Source of the DNA: CAYXXZ01 sp964469165 | Lineage (GTDB): Bacteria > Pseudomonadota > Gammaproteobacteria > Pseudomonadales > Porticoccaceae | Assembly: GCA_964469165.1 (NCBI GenBank) | Contig: CAYXXZ010000027.1 | Location: forward strand, 1 to 32,910 | DNA: 32,910 bases | Direction of reading: 5' to 3' | Shown here: piece by piece, positions 1 through 13,741 of the stretch | Numbering within the stretch: the stretch's first letter is position 1 | Layout: every line of letters starts with the position of its first letter | The notes under the pieces: model-generated | Seen by the model: only the letters and a program-made list of their open reading frames with translations | Told to the model about the DNA's origin: nothing | Database searches by the model: none | Made by a program: the position numbers and the translations under genes

Positions 1-99
1 TAGAGTTTGGAAATCAGCATCTCTTCCATGAAACCCGAGCCGCCGAACATTTGCAGCGCGGTATCGATGACCCGCGATGCCATTTCTAGTGCCATTCGG
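1..99 (-). pseudogene. Acyl-CoA dehydrogenase fragment, 5'-truncated, running off the left edge
   Basis: Read on the minus strand, this stretch encodes residues matching the C-terminal helical domain of acyl-CoA dehydrogenases: MALEMASRVIDTALQ, then MFGGSGFMEEM, then ISKL at the window edge. The ALQ-x-FGGxGxxEE pattern is the family's hallmark segment near the FAD-contacting C-terminal helices. A full gene would need over 1 kb of N-terminal coding sequence to the right, but homology stops near position 100, where an inverted-repeat element begins, and a glutamate dehydrogenase occupies the DNA beyond 314. The frame stays open for about 60 more codons rightward, but those residues do not resemble the family and the DNA is AT-rich. 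I therefore read it as a decayed or interrupted gene. It may be longer to the left of the window. Confidence 0.6.
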
Positions 100-263
100 G
101 TCAAGTCTTGCGTTTTGCCTTTTCGGTTATAGACCTGATGATCTAGACGTAGTAACACGTTTTCTTCTACTACTCTGTCGTTATTTGATCTTGTTTGTAT
201 CCATAGAAAAATGGAGCAGAGCCATGGTTGGGCCTCTACAGCTGGCAAAACGCAAGACCTGAC
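100..263. repeat. 164-bp element bounded by 20-bp inverted repeats (MITE-like)
   Basis: Positions 100-119 and 244-263 are inverted copies of one another over 20 bases with a single mismatch (core CTTGCGTTTTGCC on the plus strand at the left end). The 124-bp interior is clearly more AT-rich than the flanks and holds no recognisable gene. The left end coincides with the point where acyl-CoA dehydrogenase homology stops. I see no clear target-site duplication, so a mobile origin is inferred. The stretch 264-313 before the glutamate dehydrogenase stop codon shows nothing recognisable. Confidence 0.5.
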
Positions 264-313
264 TTCCAGTGTAATGGTGGCCAAGCGGAGCTTGACCACC
301 CTACGCGAGGGCA

Positions 314-3300
314 TCATTGCGAGGCCGCGACCAGATCGGCAAATTCCCGCAGCGCTACGGAAAACATCGCCACCTGTTTTTCAGCGGTGATGCGTATCTC
401 CCGCAGCATGTCCTGCCAGCGTGCGATCAGCGGGGCCTGTGCACTCTGCCAGGCCGCCACTTCGGCTTCCAGGTCTCCCGAGCTGGCCGCGCGCCTCAGC
501 GCCGCTGCCGCAAGCCGGCGAAACTGGCTTTCCAGATCATCCATGAAGGATTCGCGGGCGAAGTCGTCCCAGCGGCTGGCAGACACCAGCTCGGTGATCT
601 GGCGGGTGACCCATTCCAGTTGCAGAACATCGCCAAGCCTGTCGTACGCTTCTATTACCCAGTCGATATCCGCACCGGTGGTAATACTGACGTCGGCCAT
701 GCCAAGCGCAAAATAGAGATCGCTGGCGGAATCGATCAGCATCAAGGCGTAATCGCTCAGGCCCAGTCCGGACAGCCCGGCTACGACGTCATCCGCATCG
801 TCCTCGTCGCGCTCGGCGCCGAGACTTGCCGTCAGCAGGCTCTGCAGGGAAGGTTTCAGGGCGGCGATTTCCTCCGCCACACTGGCACCGGCGCGACGGT
901 TGCGCAGCAGCCAGCGCGTGGTGCGCCTGCCGAGACGCATCAGGCTCAGGTGCAGTTCCCCCTGGGTGCGCGCAGGGGCACGGTAGTCCAGCTCTTCCAC
1001 TTCGCGCCACACCGTTTCAAACTGAAAGACATCGCGGGCGATCAGGTAGGCGCGCGCCACATCCGCGGCAGAGGCGCCGGTGGATTTCATCTGGCGGTGA
1101 ACGAAAGTCAGCCCCATGAAGTCGATGATTTCGTTCGCCAACTGGGTGCACAGCACGTCGTGGCGCAACGCATGACTCTCGATCGCCGCCGGGTGTTTAT
1201 CCACCAGTGTTGCCGGGAATGCGCCGTGGATCTCGGCAAAAATGTACGGGTCGGCATCGAGCTCTGCATGCTGCAATTGCTGCTTGAACAGCATTTTGCT
1301 ATAGGACAGCAATACCGCCAGCTCGGGCCGGGTCAGAAACGGCCCGCTTTTTTCCCTGTTGGCGAGCGTGTCATCGTCGGGTAGATATTCCAGCGCGCGG
1401 TCGAGAAGCCCTTCCCTCTCCCAGTCGAGAATACAGTGCCAGAACTCGGAAGGATTGCTGGCCGAACGCAGCTGAGCCAGGCTCAGCGTCTGGGTTTGCC
1501 GATAATTGTGCAGCAGTACCTTGTCGGCCACCTCGTTGGTCATGCTTTCGAGAAGCGCATTGCGCTGCTTCAAGGTCAGGTCGTCGCCAACCACCAGGCC
1601 GTTGAGGGCGATCTTGATGTTCACTTCCTGGTCCGAGCTGTCGACACCGCCGGAATTGTCGATGAAATCCGTGTTGCAAGCGCCACCGTGCAGGCAGAAC
1701 TCGATGCGCCCGCGCTGCGTCATGCCAAGGTTGCCGCCCTCGCCAAAAACCCGACAGCGCAAGTCGCGGCCGTCAACACGCAGTTCGTCGTTGGCGCGAT
1801 CGCCCACGTCGGCGTGGCTTTCCTCGCGGGCTTTGACGTAGGTGCCTATGCCGCCATTCCAGACCAGATCCACCTGCGCCCTGAGCAAATGGTGAATCAA
1901 TTGCGCGGGGGTCAACGCACTTTCTTCGATGGCGAAGCGCTTCTGCACTTCGGGCGTCAGGGAAATGGTCTTGAGTTCCCGCGAGAAAACACCGCCCCCC
2001 GCGGAGATGAGGCTGGTGTCGTAATCGAACCAGCCGAGGCCGGCTTCGAACAGGCGCTGGCGCTCGCCAAAGGAACTTGCCGCATCGGGATCCGGATCGA
2101 GAAAAATAGCGTTGTGGTTGAACGCCGCCACCAGGTGCAAGTGCGGCGAGCGCAGCATGCCGTTGCCGAAGACATCGCCGGACATATCGCCGATACCCAC
2201 AGCGGTGATGGCTTCCTCCTGAACGTTGACGCCCAGCTCGCGAAAATGGCGCTGTACCGCCACCCAGGCACCGCGCGCCGTGATGCCCATTTTTTTGTGG
2301 TCGTAGCCATTGCTGCCACCCGACGCAAATGCATCGCCGAGCCAGTGGCCGTAGTCGGCGGACACGTCGTTGGCGAGATCGGAAAACGCCGCCGTGCCCT
2401 TGTCCGCGGCCACGACCAGATAGGGGTCATCGCCGTCGCGGCGCACCACCTCGTGCGGCGCCATAATCGCGCCGTCGCGAATGTTGTCGGTGATGTCCAG
2501 CAAGGCGCCCATGAACGCGCGATAGCAGTTGCGTGCCTCCGCAAGAACCGCTTCCCGCCCCTGTGCGAGCGGCGCCTGGCGCAGCACGAAGCCGCCCTTG
2601 GCGCCGGTGGGTACGATCACGGCATTTTTCACCTGCTGCGCCTTCACCAGGCCAAGAACTTCGGTGCGGTAATCTTCGAGACGATCCGACCAGCGGATGC
2701 CGCCCCGCGCCACTTTCCCGGCACGCAGATGCACACCTTCGAAGCGCGGTGACGACACAAAAATTTCGTATTCCGGGCGCGGTTCGGGGGCGAGCGCAAG
2801 CTGTTTCGGCGCCAGCTTCACCGCAATATAGGGTTTGAAGTCGCCGCTTGCATCGCGCTGAAAGAAATTCGTGCGCAGCGTGGCGCAGATCAGGTTCCGA
2901 TAGGTGCGCAGCACCTGATCCTGGTTGAGGTTCTTGACATTATCGAGGGCATCGAGAATTTTCGTCTCAAGGCGCCCAACCCGTTCGCTTCTGCCATCCG
3001 TGGCCAGGCGCGGGTCGAAACAGCATTTGAACAGCGCCACCAGATTGCGCGTGATATCCAGATTCGCCGCCAGGGTGGCGGCGACGAAGTCCTGCCCGAT
3101 GGGAATGCCGAGCTGTTTCATGTAGCGGGCATAGAGGCGCAACAGCGCCACCGAACGCCAATCGAGACGCGCACCGATCACCAGGCCATTGAAACTGTCA
3201 TCACCGGCGCGGCCCTGCCACACCGCCTCGAAGGCATCGACGAAGTTTTGCCGCACCGCCGCCACGTCGACGTCGATATCGAGACTGAACCTGAGCGTGA

Positions 3301-5107
3301 AGTCGCTCATCCATACCGGCTCCACCCCGTCTGGCCGGATCGGGTAGGGGTGTTCGCCGATCACCTGAAAGCCCAGGTTTTCCAGCAGCGGCACCATCCG
3401 CGACAGCGACAGCTCCGTTTTGCGATGGAAAATCTTCAGGCGCATGATGCCGGGCCTGGCACCCAGCGGCTGGAAAAAACGAGTGGCAATTTCCTCCTCG
3501 CCTCCCAGGGCGTGAAAAAGGTCGATATCCTGCGCCGCGGTGCGCGGATCGAAATGTTCCTGATAGCTGAGCGAAAACGCATCGCGATACATGGCCGAAA
3601 GGGCAATGCCGCGCTCGTCGCCCCAGTGTTCCTTGATGGCGCGCTGCAGATCGTCGCGCCAGTCGGTGGCCAGGGCGGCGATCTGCCGCTCCAGGTCCTG
3701 GACGCTGATCTCCTTGTAACGCGCGGAGTCGATACGCATCACGAAGTGGGTTCTCACCAGCAGTGATTGCGTGAAAAAGGTACTGAACTGATAGTCCGAG
3801 GCATCGAATGCCTCCATCAGCAGGCGCTGGGTTTTTTCCCGCACTTCGGTGCGGTAGGTATCGCGCGGAAAGTACACCGTGCAGTAGACGAATCTGCCGT
3901 AGGGGTCCGGCGTGATGAACAGTCTTACCTGGCGCCGCTCATTGATCTGCCAGATGCCGACCAGTGTTTCGTAGAGCGCGTCCTCGCCGCTCACGAAAAG
4001 CTCGTCGCGCGGATGTACTTCGATGATCTGGCGCAGAACCTTGCCGTAATGGCTCGAGGGGTCGAGCCCCGAGCGCCGGAAAATGCGCTCCAGCTTGCTG
4101 CCCACCAGCGGAACATTGAAAGGGCTTTGGGTGTAGACCAGCGATGCGTACAGCCCGAGAAAACGATGCTCGCCACGCAATCGGCCCTCGTCGTCCAGAT
4201 CCTTGACGATGACGTAGTCGCCGTACTGATCGCGGTGGACCGGCGCGCGGCTGGCGGACTTGGCGAGCGCCACCCCGGCACTGCTGCGATGAAACGCCAA
4301 CACACCCTCCGGCAGCTCGGACAACCGCTGCGCCGTCACACCTTGCGTGGCGCCGACCGCCAGCCCCAGGCTTTTTTCCGGTACCGGCGCCAGCACCGGA
4401 TCTTCCCCACCCGAGAGGCTGTAGTAGGTATAGGACAGGAACGTGAAATGATCGGCGATCAGCCAGTCGAGAAAGGCCCGGCTCTCAGCCATATTCTGTG
4501 CGCCAAGGCCGTCGCGCGCGGTACCGAGAGCCCGCAACATCGGCGGGTAGTCGTCATTGACCGCCCGCACCTGCTCCAGCACCCGAAAAATATCGCCGGC
4601 CACCAGCTGGTGGCGCTGCTCCGCAAGGTAGTGTTCTACCTGGAAGTAGATCAGCGCTTCCTTGTGGCTGCCGTTTTCGGGCTTGTCGAGCCAGCGCAAC
4701 AGGTTGCCGTCGCCATCGCGCACCACGTCCAGCACGGTACTGTTGATGCGCAGGATGGCGAGCCCCAGGCGGGTGAGTTCGAGGCGCACCGAATCCACCA
4801 GAAAGGCCATGTCCCGACTGAGAATGAAAATCTGCGTGCAGGGGTGCTCCCAGCCATCTTCGTTGAGGCTGGGGTTGAACGAGCGCACCTTGGCGGTGCC
4901 CTCGGGCAATTTTTCGAGATAAAGGCGCAGCGACTGGATCAGGCCACACAGGTCCGCCACTGGCTCCTTGCTCAGCTCTTCGAGAGGCGCCAGGGTATGA
5001 AGCTTTTTCGCGAAGGCGAGCATCGCTGATACATCGTCGACACCACTCTTCTCGAAGTGGTTCTTGATCTCGCCGTAAAAGGCATCGTTGAGATTCTTGT
5101 TCATCAT
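314..5107 (-). CDS. gdhB: NAD-specific glutamate dehydrogenase, large (180-kDa class)
   Basis: Catalyses NAD-dependent oxidative deamination of L-glutamate to 2-oxoglutarate and ammonium in the cytoplasm, normally the catabolic direction. The 1597-residue product has the usual length of the large bacterial class (about 1600). The N-terminal half (roughly residues 1-700) corresponds to the ACT-like regulatory region of this class. The catalytic core follows: GGIRWSDR near residue 802 and the glutamate-binding PTGAKGGFVLR near residue 836, then IGDMSGDVFGNG and GGIGTYVKA. A long C-terminal helical tail closes the protein. The start has two adjacent Met codons and no strong Shine-Dalgarno, so it may be the second ATG. 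The gene stands alone: the next minus-strand gene starts well upstream behind a 297-bp gap. Long plus-strand open frames across it are antisense shadows. Confidence 0.95.
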   Translation of the reverse strand: MMNKNLNDAFYGEIKNHFEKSGVDDVSAMLAFAKKLHTLAPLEELSKEPVADLCGLIQSLRLYLEKLPEGTAKVRSFNPSLNEDGWEHPCTQIFILSRDMAFLVDSVRLELTRLGLAILRINSTVLDVVRDGDGNLLRWLDKPENGSHKEALIYFQVEHYLAEQRHQLVAGDIFRVLEQVRAVNDDYPPMLRALGTARDGLGAQNMAESRAFLDWLIADHFTFLSYTYYSLSGGEDPVLAPVPEKSLGLAVGATQGVTAQRLSELPEGVLAFHRSSAGVALAKSASRAPVHRDQYGDYVIVKDLDDEGRLRGEHRFLGLYASLVYTQSPFNVPLVGSKLERIFRRSGLDPSSHYGKVLRQIIEVHPRDELFVSGEDALYETLVGIWQINERRQVRLFITPDPYGRFVYCTVYFPRDTYRTEVREKTQRLLMEAFDASDYQFSTFFTQSLLVRTHFVMRIDSARYKEISVQDLERQIAALATDWRDDLQRAIKEHWGDERGIALSAMYRDAFSLSYQEHFDPRTAAQDIDLFHALGGEEEIATRFFQPLGARPGIMRLKIFHRKTELSLSRMVPLLENLGFQVIGEHPYPIRPDGVEPVWMSDFTLRFSLDIDVDVAAVRQNFVDAFEAVWQGRAGDDSFNGLVIGARLDWRSVALLRLYARYMKQLGIPIGQDFVAATLAANLDITRNLVALFKCCFDPRLATDGRSERVGRLETKILDALDNVKNLNQDQVLRTYRNLICATLRTNFFQRDASGDFKPYIAVKLAPKQLALAPEPRPEYEIFVSSPRFEGVHLRAGKVARGGIRWSDRLEDYRTEVLGLVKAQQVKNAVIVPTGAKGGFVLRQAPLAQGREAVLAEARNCYRAFMGALLDITDNIRDGAIMAPHEVVRRDGDDPYLVVAADKGTAAFSDLANDVSADYGHWLGDAFASGGSNGYDHKKMGITARGAWVAVQRHFRELGVNVQEEAITAVGIGDMSGDVFGNGMLRSPHLHLVAAFNHNAIFLDPDPDAASSFGERQRLFEAGLGWFDYDTSLISAGGGVFSRELKTISLTPEVQKRFAIEESALTPAQLIHHLLRAQVDLVWNGGIGTYVKAREESHADVGDRANDELRVDGRDLRCRVFGEGGNLGMTQRGRIEFCLHGGACNTDFIDNSGGVDSSDQEVNIKIALNGLVVGDDLTLKQRNALLESMTNEVADKVLLHNYRQTQTLSLAQLRSASNPSEFWHCILDWEREGLLDRALEYLPDDDTLANREKSGPFLTRPELAVLLSYSKMLFKQQLQHAELDADPYIFAEIHGAFPATLVDKHPAAIESHALRHDVLCTQLANEIIDFMGLTFVHRQMKSTGASAADVARAYLIARDVFQFETVWREVEELDYRAPARTQGELHLSLMRLGRRTTRWLLRNRRAGASVAEEIAALKPSLQSLLTASLGAERDEDDADDVVAGLSGLGLSDYALMLIDSASDLYFALGMADVSITTGADIDWVIEAYDRLGDVLQLEWVTRQITELVSASRWDDFARESFMDDLESQFRRLAAAALRRAASSGDLEAEVAAWQSAQAPLIARWQDMLREIRITAEKQVAMFSVALREFADLVAASQ

Positions 5108-5288
5108 GCGCCCATTGACCCAAATACCCTTGATTGCACAGTAGCCGGAAATTCAGGTTAAAACCCTGCGTGAGGCCATGCGAGCTGTAAGTGCCTCTTC
5201 ATGATCTCTCGATCCAGCATTGTCCGCCCGGGTTTCACGTTATACATAAACGCCGAGGCGCCCCCACGGCCGATGCACTATCCGCGCC

Positions 5289-5307
5289 CCTGCAGGCAGG
5301 CTCCTAC
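5289..5307. repeat. REP-like half-element
   Basis: This 19-nt sequence (plus strand ends GGCAGGCTCCTAC) is identical to the right arm of the hairpin repeat at 13620-13680. Only one arm is present here, so it looks like a solitary REP-type unit. It sits in the 297-bp gap 5108-5404 between the glutamate dehydrogenase start and the L,D-transpeptidase stop. I see no gene in that gap and no convincing promoter for gdhB. Confidence 0.55.
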
Positions 5308-5404
5308 AAGGCACTCCGTAGAGCCGGAAACATCCAAAGTGAAGAGCCTAGCGACTGGCGAGCGCTATGTCGAGGAGGGAGGGATTACAGTACGGCGCCC
5401 CGGC

Positions 5405-5971
5405 TCAGGGGCGAATCTCGATGGGCGTGCCGTCCTTGACGAGCTGCCATATTTCATCCATGACGTCGTTGGTGACGGCGATGCAGCCCTCCGTCCAGTT
5501 CTCCTGGTGGAGCCAGTTCTTGGCCCACTCCACGGAGGGAACCCAGGCCGGGCTGCCATGGATCATGATACTGCCGCCGGGCTCCACCTCGCGAGCCTCG
5601 GCCTGGGCAACATCCTGTTCATTGGGGTACGAAATGTGGATGGCGCGGTAGAACTTGCTGTCTTTCTTGCGCCAATCGAGGATATAGCTACCCTCCGGGG
5701 TTCGGCCATCCCCCTCTTCCTGCTTGTGACCCACCGGATTCTTGCCGAAGGCCACGGGATATTCCTTGATCACGTTGCCATCGTTGAGCAGGTAGAGCTT
5801 TCTCGTGGATTTTTCCACCAGCACCTTGTCCGGCGCGGCATAGCGCAAGTGGATCGGCAAGGTGACCGGCGTGAAGGCCGCCAGTTCCATGGTAGAGGCA
5901 GTGCTGGACAGGGGCGCAAGCAACCATGCGACCATCAGCAGGAGCGCGCGCTGCAGCACCGAAAACGCCAT
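5405..5971 (-). CDS. L,D-transpeptidase (YkuD domain), exported
   Basis: Murein L,D-transpeptidases use a cysteine to form 3-3 cross-links or attach lipoproteins to peptidoglycan in the periplasm. The YkuD fold is recognisable: a strand with KVLVEKSTRKLYLL near residue 45, PVGHKQEEGDGRTPEG, then the catalytic region IMIHGS near residue 135 and TEGCIAVTNDVMDEIW with the catalytic Cys near 162. The Ser/Thr-x-Gly-Cys motif appears as TEGC. I chose the ATG at 5971, which has a strong purine-rich ribosome site (AAGGGGGTGAT) immediately upstream and begins a good signal peptide (MAFSVLQRALLLMVAWLLAP). The open frame extends to 6055, but the extra 28 residues would bury that signal. The mature protein is about 165 residues with no separate peptidoglycan-binding domain, so it is a minimal enzyme. 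Its exact reaction cannot be read from sequence. Confidence 0.9.
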   Translation of the reverse strand: MAFSVLQRALLLMVAWLLAPLSSTASTMELAAFTPVTLPIHLRYAAPDKVLVEKSTRKLYLLNDGNVIKEYPVAFGKNPVGHKQEEGDGRTPEGSYILDWRKKDSKFYRAIHISYPNEQDVAQAEAREVEPGGSIMIHGSPAWVPSVEWAKNWLHQENWTEGCIAVTNDVMDEIWQLVKDGTPIEIRP

Positions 5972-6051
5972 ATCACCCCCTTGACCCACACAGTTGTTGT
6001 TTCCTCGCAACATAGCGAGGCGAGCACAAATAATCAAGCACGAAAGCGCCA

Positions 6052-7125
6052 TCACGCAAAGAGCGCATCGATATCGAAATCCAGCGCCGCCCGCCCCTCC
6101 AGCGGATCCTGAACTTCTATCAAGCCTTGTGCCAGCAGTGTGTCGTAGTGGCAGGTGCGATTGCGACCATTGGATTTGGCGTAATACAGGGCGCGATCGG
6201 CCTGCTCCAGCGTCTCTGACGACAGGCGTTCGGGATCGAACCGCGTGAATCCGATGCTGCAGGTCATGGTGCCGATCTGGGGAAATTCGGTCGCCTCCAG
6301 GGCCGTGCGAAAGCGCTCCAGGCAGGACAGCGCCAGAGCGTCATCGCGCGCCCGGATGATGGCGACGAACTCCTCACCGCCAAAGCGAAACAGCTGGTCC
6401 TCGGAGCGAAAGGATGCCTTGAGCATCCGCGAAAAGCGCAGCAGGGTTTCGTCGCCGAAGATGTGTCCCCAGGTATCGTTGATGTACTTGAAATTGTCGA
6501 TATCGAGCAGCGCCAGCCAGAGCGGATCGGCGCCGGCGGCGCGCGGTTCGTTCACCAGACGCTCGAGCATGTCTTCGAAGGTCTTGCGGTTGCGCAGGCC
6601 GATCAGGGTGTCCAGTTCGCTGTAATCCAGCAAGGCCAGATAGTTGACGTAAAAGTGCAGAAAGCAGCGAATACCATCTTCCTGCTCAGGGCTCGGCGGG
6701 CTCTCGCACTCCGCCAGCAGCAGGCTGTCGAGGCGGTCGTGGGCGTGGTAGAACGGCAGTGCGACCCGCCAGCCGCCGTCTGCCGCGGGTATGCTGCGCG
6801 TGGCGTGCGCGTCGATGGCGCCCAGCGCTTCGGGATGACGCAGAAAGATGTCGTTGAGGGCGAGACTTTCGGCATGCGCATTGGCGGCCTTTTCGCCGGT
6901 AATGGGCCCCTTGGGGCCGCTGCGCGCCAAGACGCGCATGGGTTTGCCTTCGCCCTGGGCGCGCAGCCAGCAGAATGTGGTGGGAGCGAGAATGTGAATG
7001 ATGGCCGTGCAGGCCATGGTTGCCGCGGTACTTCGGTCGCGCAGCGAAGAAATCGTTTCAGCCCCCTTGAGCAGATGAAGTAGTGCCATACCGACCAGAT
7101 CCTCCCTGTCGTCGTTCTCGGCCAT
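6052..7125 (-). CDS. Diguanylate cyclase (GGDEF) with N-terminal GAF-like sensor region
   Basis: Predicted to make cyclic di-GMP from two GTP. The C-terminal GGDEF domain starts around residue 185 (LIGLRNRKTFEDMLERL) and contains DIDNFKYINDTWGH and the active-site loop RFGGEEFVAI near residue 248. An RSED sequence sits exactly five residues before GGEEF, the position of the product-inhibitory I-site, so feedback inhibition by c-di-GMP is likely. The N-terminal 170 residues lack transmembrane segments and look like a soluble GAF-type sensor; that domain call is from general shape only. The protein is therefore probably cytoplasmic. It lies upstream of the L,D-transpeptidase in the same direction with an 80-bp gap, so co-transcription is possible. 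What it senses and which process it controls are unknown. Confidence 0.9.
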   Translation of the reverse strand: MAENDDREDLVGMALLHLLKGAETISSLRDRSTAATMACTAIIHILAPTTFCWLRAQGEGKPMRVLARSGPKGPITGEKAANAHAESLALNDIFLRHPEALGAIDAHATRSIPAADGGWRVALPFYHAHDRLDSLLLAECESPPSPEQEDGIRCFLHFYVNYLALLDYSELDTLIGLRNRKTFEDMLERLVNEPRAAGADPLWLALLDIDNFKYINDTWGHIFGDETLLRFSRMLKASFRSEDQLFRFGGEEFVAIIRARDDALALSCLERFRTALEATEFPQIGTMTCSIGFTRFDPERLSSETLEQADRALYYAKSNGRNRTCHYDTLLAQGLIEVQDPLEGRAALDFDIDALFA

Positions 7126-7167
7126 TTTGCCGCATTCCGTGGCGCGGTCAGCTACCTCGCCGACCGA

Positions 7168-7204
7168 ATGGCCTTGACACCCGACGAACGGACGTCAAGG
7201 CCAT
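7168..7204. terminator. Hairpin downstream of clpB
   Basis: ATGGCCTTGAC at 7168-7178 pairs perfectly with its inverse at 7194-7204, giving an 11-bp stem with a 15-nt loop. It lies between the clpB stop codon (7278) and the start of the diguanylate cyclase (7125). No T tract follows in the direction of clpB transcription, so intrinsic termination is only a possibility. Confidence 0.35.
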
Positions 7205-7277
7205 CATTGCGAGGCTATATAGGCCGGAATTCAGGCTGTCCATCGCCGCTCCTACCCGCTCCTGAAACATCATCAGG

Positions 7278-9845
<2,568 letters not shown>

Positions 9846-9883
9846 GACAAACCTCGGAACTTATCAATAAAAGGGTTAATGTT

Positions 9884-9912
9884 AATGTGGGTATTGTCCC
9901 GGCAAATTCAAT
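9884..9912 (-). promoter_or_regulatory. Candidate sigma-32 (heat-shock) promoter of clpB
   Basis: On the minus strand ATTGAAT is followed after 14 bases by CCCACATT. This approximates the RpoH consensus (CTTGAAA, 11-16 bases, CCCCATNT). It ends about 39 bp before the clpB start codon, leaving a short leader. clpB is RpoH-controlled in enteric bacteria, which supports the reading, but both boxes deviate from consensus. Confidence 0.45.
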
Positions 9913-10020
9913 GGCCTACCCTCGATAGCCAATGAAAAACTGCTTGCGCTGAAAGAATCGGGTTGTGCCCAGATTCAACGTAGAGCTCACAGCTTATAGC
10001 TCCCCAGTCGGAAAATTGCG

Positions 10021-10263
10021 ATGATCGCACTCAAAGATTGCGGCGAATTGCCTCAGCACAGCCGCACGACAAAAACCTTTTGCCACATCTGCCCGGCGTT
10101 CTGTGGCCTTGAGGTGACCACTGACGGCGACAAGATACTCGACATCGCACCGGACAAGGACAACCCCTACAGCTGGAAGGATTTTTGTTCCAAAGCCGCC
10201 AACAGCAAGAATATTCGCGACCACGAACTGCGCGTCACCACGCCGATGAAACGCGCGATCTGA
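10021..10263 (+). pseudogene. N-terminal stub of a molybdopterin oxidoreductase
   Basis: The 80-residue frame carries the 4Fe-4S signature that opens bis-MGD molybdenum/tungsten oxidoreductases (formate dehydrogenase/nitrate reductase superfamily): TFCHICPAFCGLEV, then IAPDKDNPYSWKDFCSKAAN, and near the end RVTTPMKR, which in full-length proteins leads into the main catalytic domain. Family members are usually around 700 residues; here a stop follows directly, then a hairpin repeat at 10292, then aconitase. All four cluster cysteines are present (C-x2-C-x3-C ... C). The stub cannot bind the cofactor on its own. It is most likely the remnant of a gene whose 3' part was deleted. A free-standing small ferredoxin-like protein is possible but less likely. 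Confidence 0.7.
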
Positions 10264-10291
10264 CACTTCGCCGCCGCGGGCCCCACAACCC

Positions 10292-10364
10292 GTAGGTTGG
10301 GCTGACGCAGGAAGCCCAACATCTGCCTTGAAACCGTTGGGCTTCCTGCGTCAGCCCAACCTAC
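10292..10364. repeat. Hairpin repeat with perfect 29-bp arms
   Basis: Arms at 10292-10320 and 10336-10364 are perfect inverse complements, with a 15-nt loop. The arm begins GTAGGTTGGGCTGACGCAGG. Repeats opening GTAGGTTGGG are widespread as non-coding palindromic elements in proteobacterial and other genomes, so this is probably a dispersed REP/MITE-type unit. It lies between the oxidoreductase stub and acnA. Confidence 0.85.
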
Positions 10365-10452
10365 AGGCCGAGCCACGCGGAGGGTGGGAGTGGGAAATTT
10401 GAACTAGACTCAAGCCAACGCCGACAAAAGGCAAATGCCGGGGAAGCCTTCA

Positions 10453-13179
<2,727 letters not shown>

Positions 13180-13218
13180 CGCTCCACTGGCAACGGACGA
13201 TTGCGAGACGGCACTACC

Positions 13219-13623
13219 ATGGCAACGATACCGACTCTTGGCGAAGTAATGACAGCTTCCCCCAAAACCATCTCCGGCGACGCTCGCCTGTCGGACGCCG
13301 CGGCGCTCATGGAAGAGTTCGGCGTCAATCACCTACCCGTGGTGGAAAACGGCGTGGTGGAGTCGATCATCACCGACCGGGACATCAAACGCTTCACTCT
13401 GCCAGCCCACAAGCTGGAGGATGACGAAGACCTGCTGGCAAGCGATGTCGGTTCCACCCGCGCCTTCGTGGCCGATATCAACGACCCGCTCCCCGAAGTG
13501 CTGCGCCGCATGATTTCCCGGGAAAGCGAGGCCGTGGTGGTTCTGGATCAGGGCGACCTGGTGGGCATCTTCACAGAAACCGACGCCTGCCGACTTCTGG
13601 CGGATTTGTTATCGTCCCTGTAG
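13219..13623 (+). CDS. CBS-pair domain protein
   Basis: A 134-residue protein that is essentially one Bateman module: first CBS motif around residues 5-60 (LGEVMTASPKTI ... VNHLPVVENGVVESIITDRDI), second around 70-130 (VADINDPLPEVLRRMI ... AVVVLDQGDLVGIFTETDACR). Such modules bind adenosine nucleotides and report energy status, usually to a partner protein. There is no enzymatic or membrane domain here. I chose the ATG at 13219; an in-frame TTG at 13201 adds six residues, and neither has a strong ribosome site. The gene follows acnA by 39 bp and may be co-transcribed with it. Its stop overlaps the first bases of a REP-like hairpin. Partner and ligand cannot be read from the sequence. Confidence 0.85.
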   Translation: MATIPTLGEVMTASPKTISGDARLSDAAALMEEFGVNHLPVVENGVVESIITDRDIKRFTLPAHKLEDDEDLLASDVGSTRAFVADINDPLPEVLRRMISRESEAVVVLDQGDLVGIFTETDACRLLADLLSSL

Positions 13624-13680
13624 GAGCTTGCCTGCAGGCGACCGTATATCTGGTTGTGTCGCCTGCAGGCAGGCTCCTAC
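13620..13680. repeat. REP-like hairpin, 23-bp arms
   Basis: Arms 13620-13642 and 13658-13680 are inverse complements with one mismatch that forms a G-T wobble in RNA. The outer end reads GTAGGAGC on the left, resembling the GTAGGAGC family of REP elements known from pseudomonads. It follows the CBS gene immediately, so it may also act as a transcription terminator or mRNA stabiliser. A single-arm copy is present at 5289-5307. Confidence 0.8.
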
Positions 13681-13741
13681 GGCAGGCTTCACACAAGCGG
13701 GTTCTCACTGGCCGTGCGCCATCGGAACCCGTTGATGATCA

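Noticed and set aside
228..716. 162-codon plus-strand frame at the left end
   Set aside because: Most of it overlaps the C-terminus of the glutamate dehydrogenase on the other strand, it has no ribosome site, and the translation is low-complexity.
1436..5029. Several long plus-strand frames opposite the glutamate dehydrogenase gene
   Set aside because: They lack motifs, overlap one another, and lie wholly within a well-supported 1597-residue gene.
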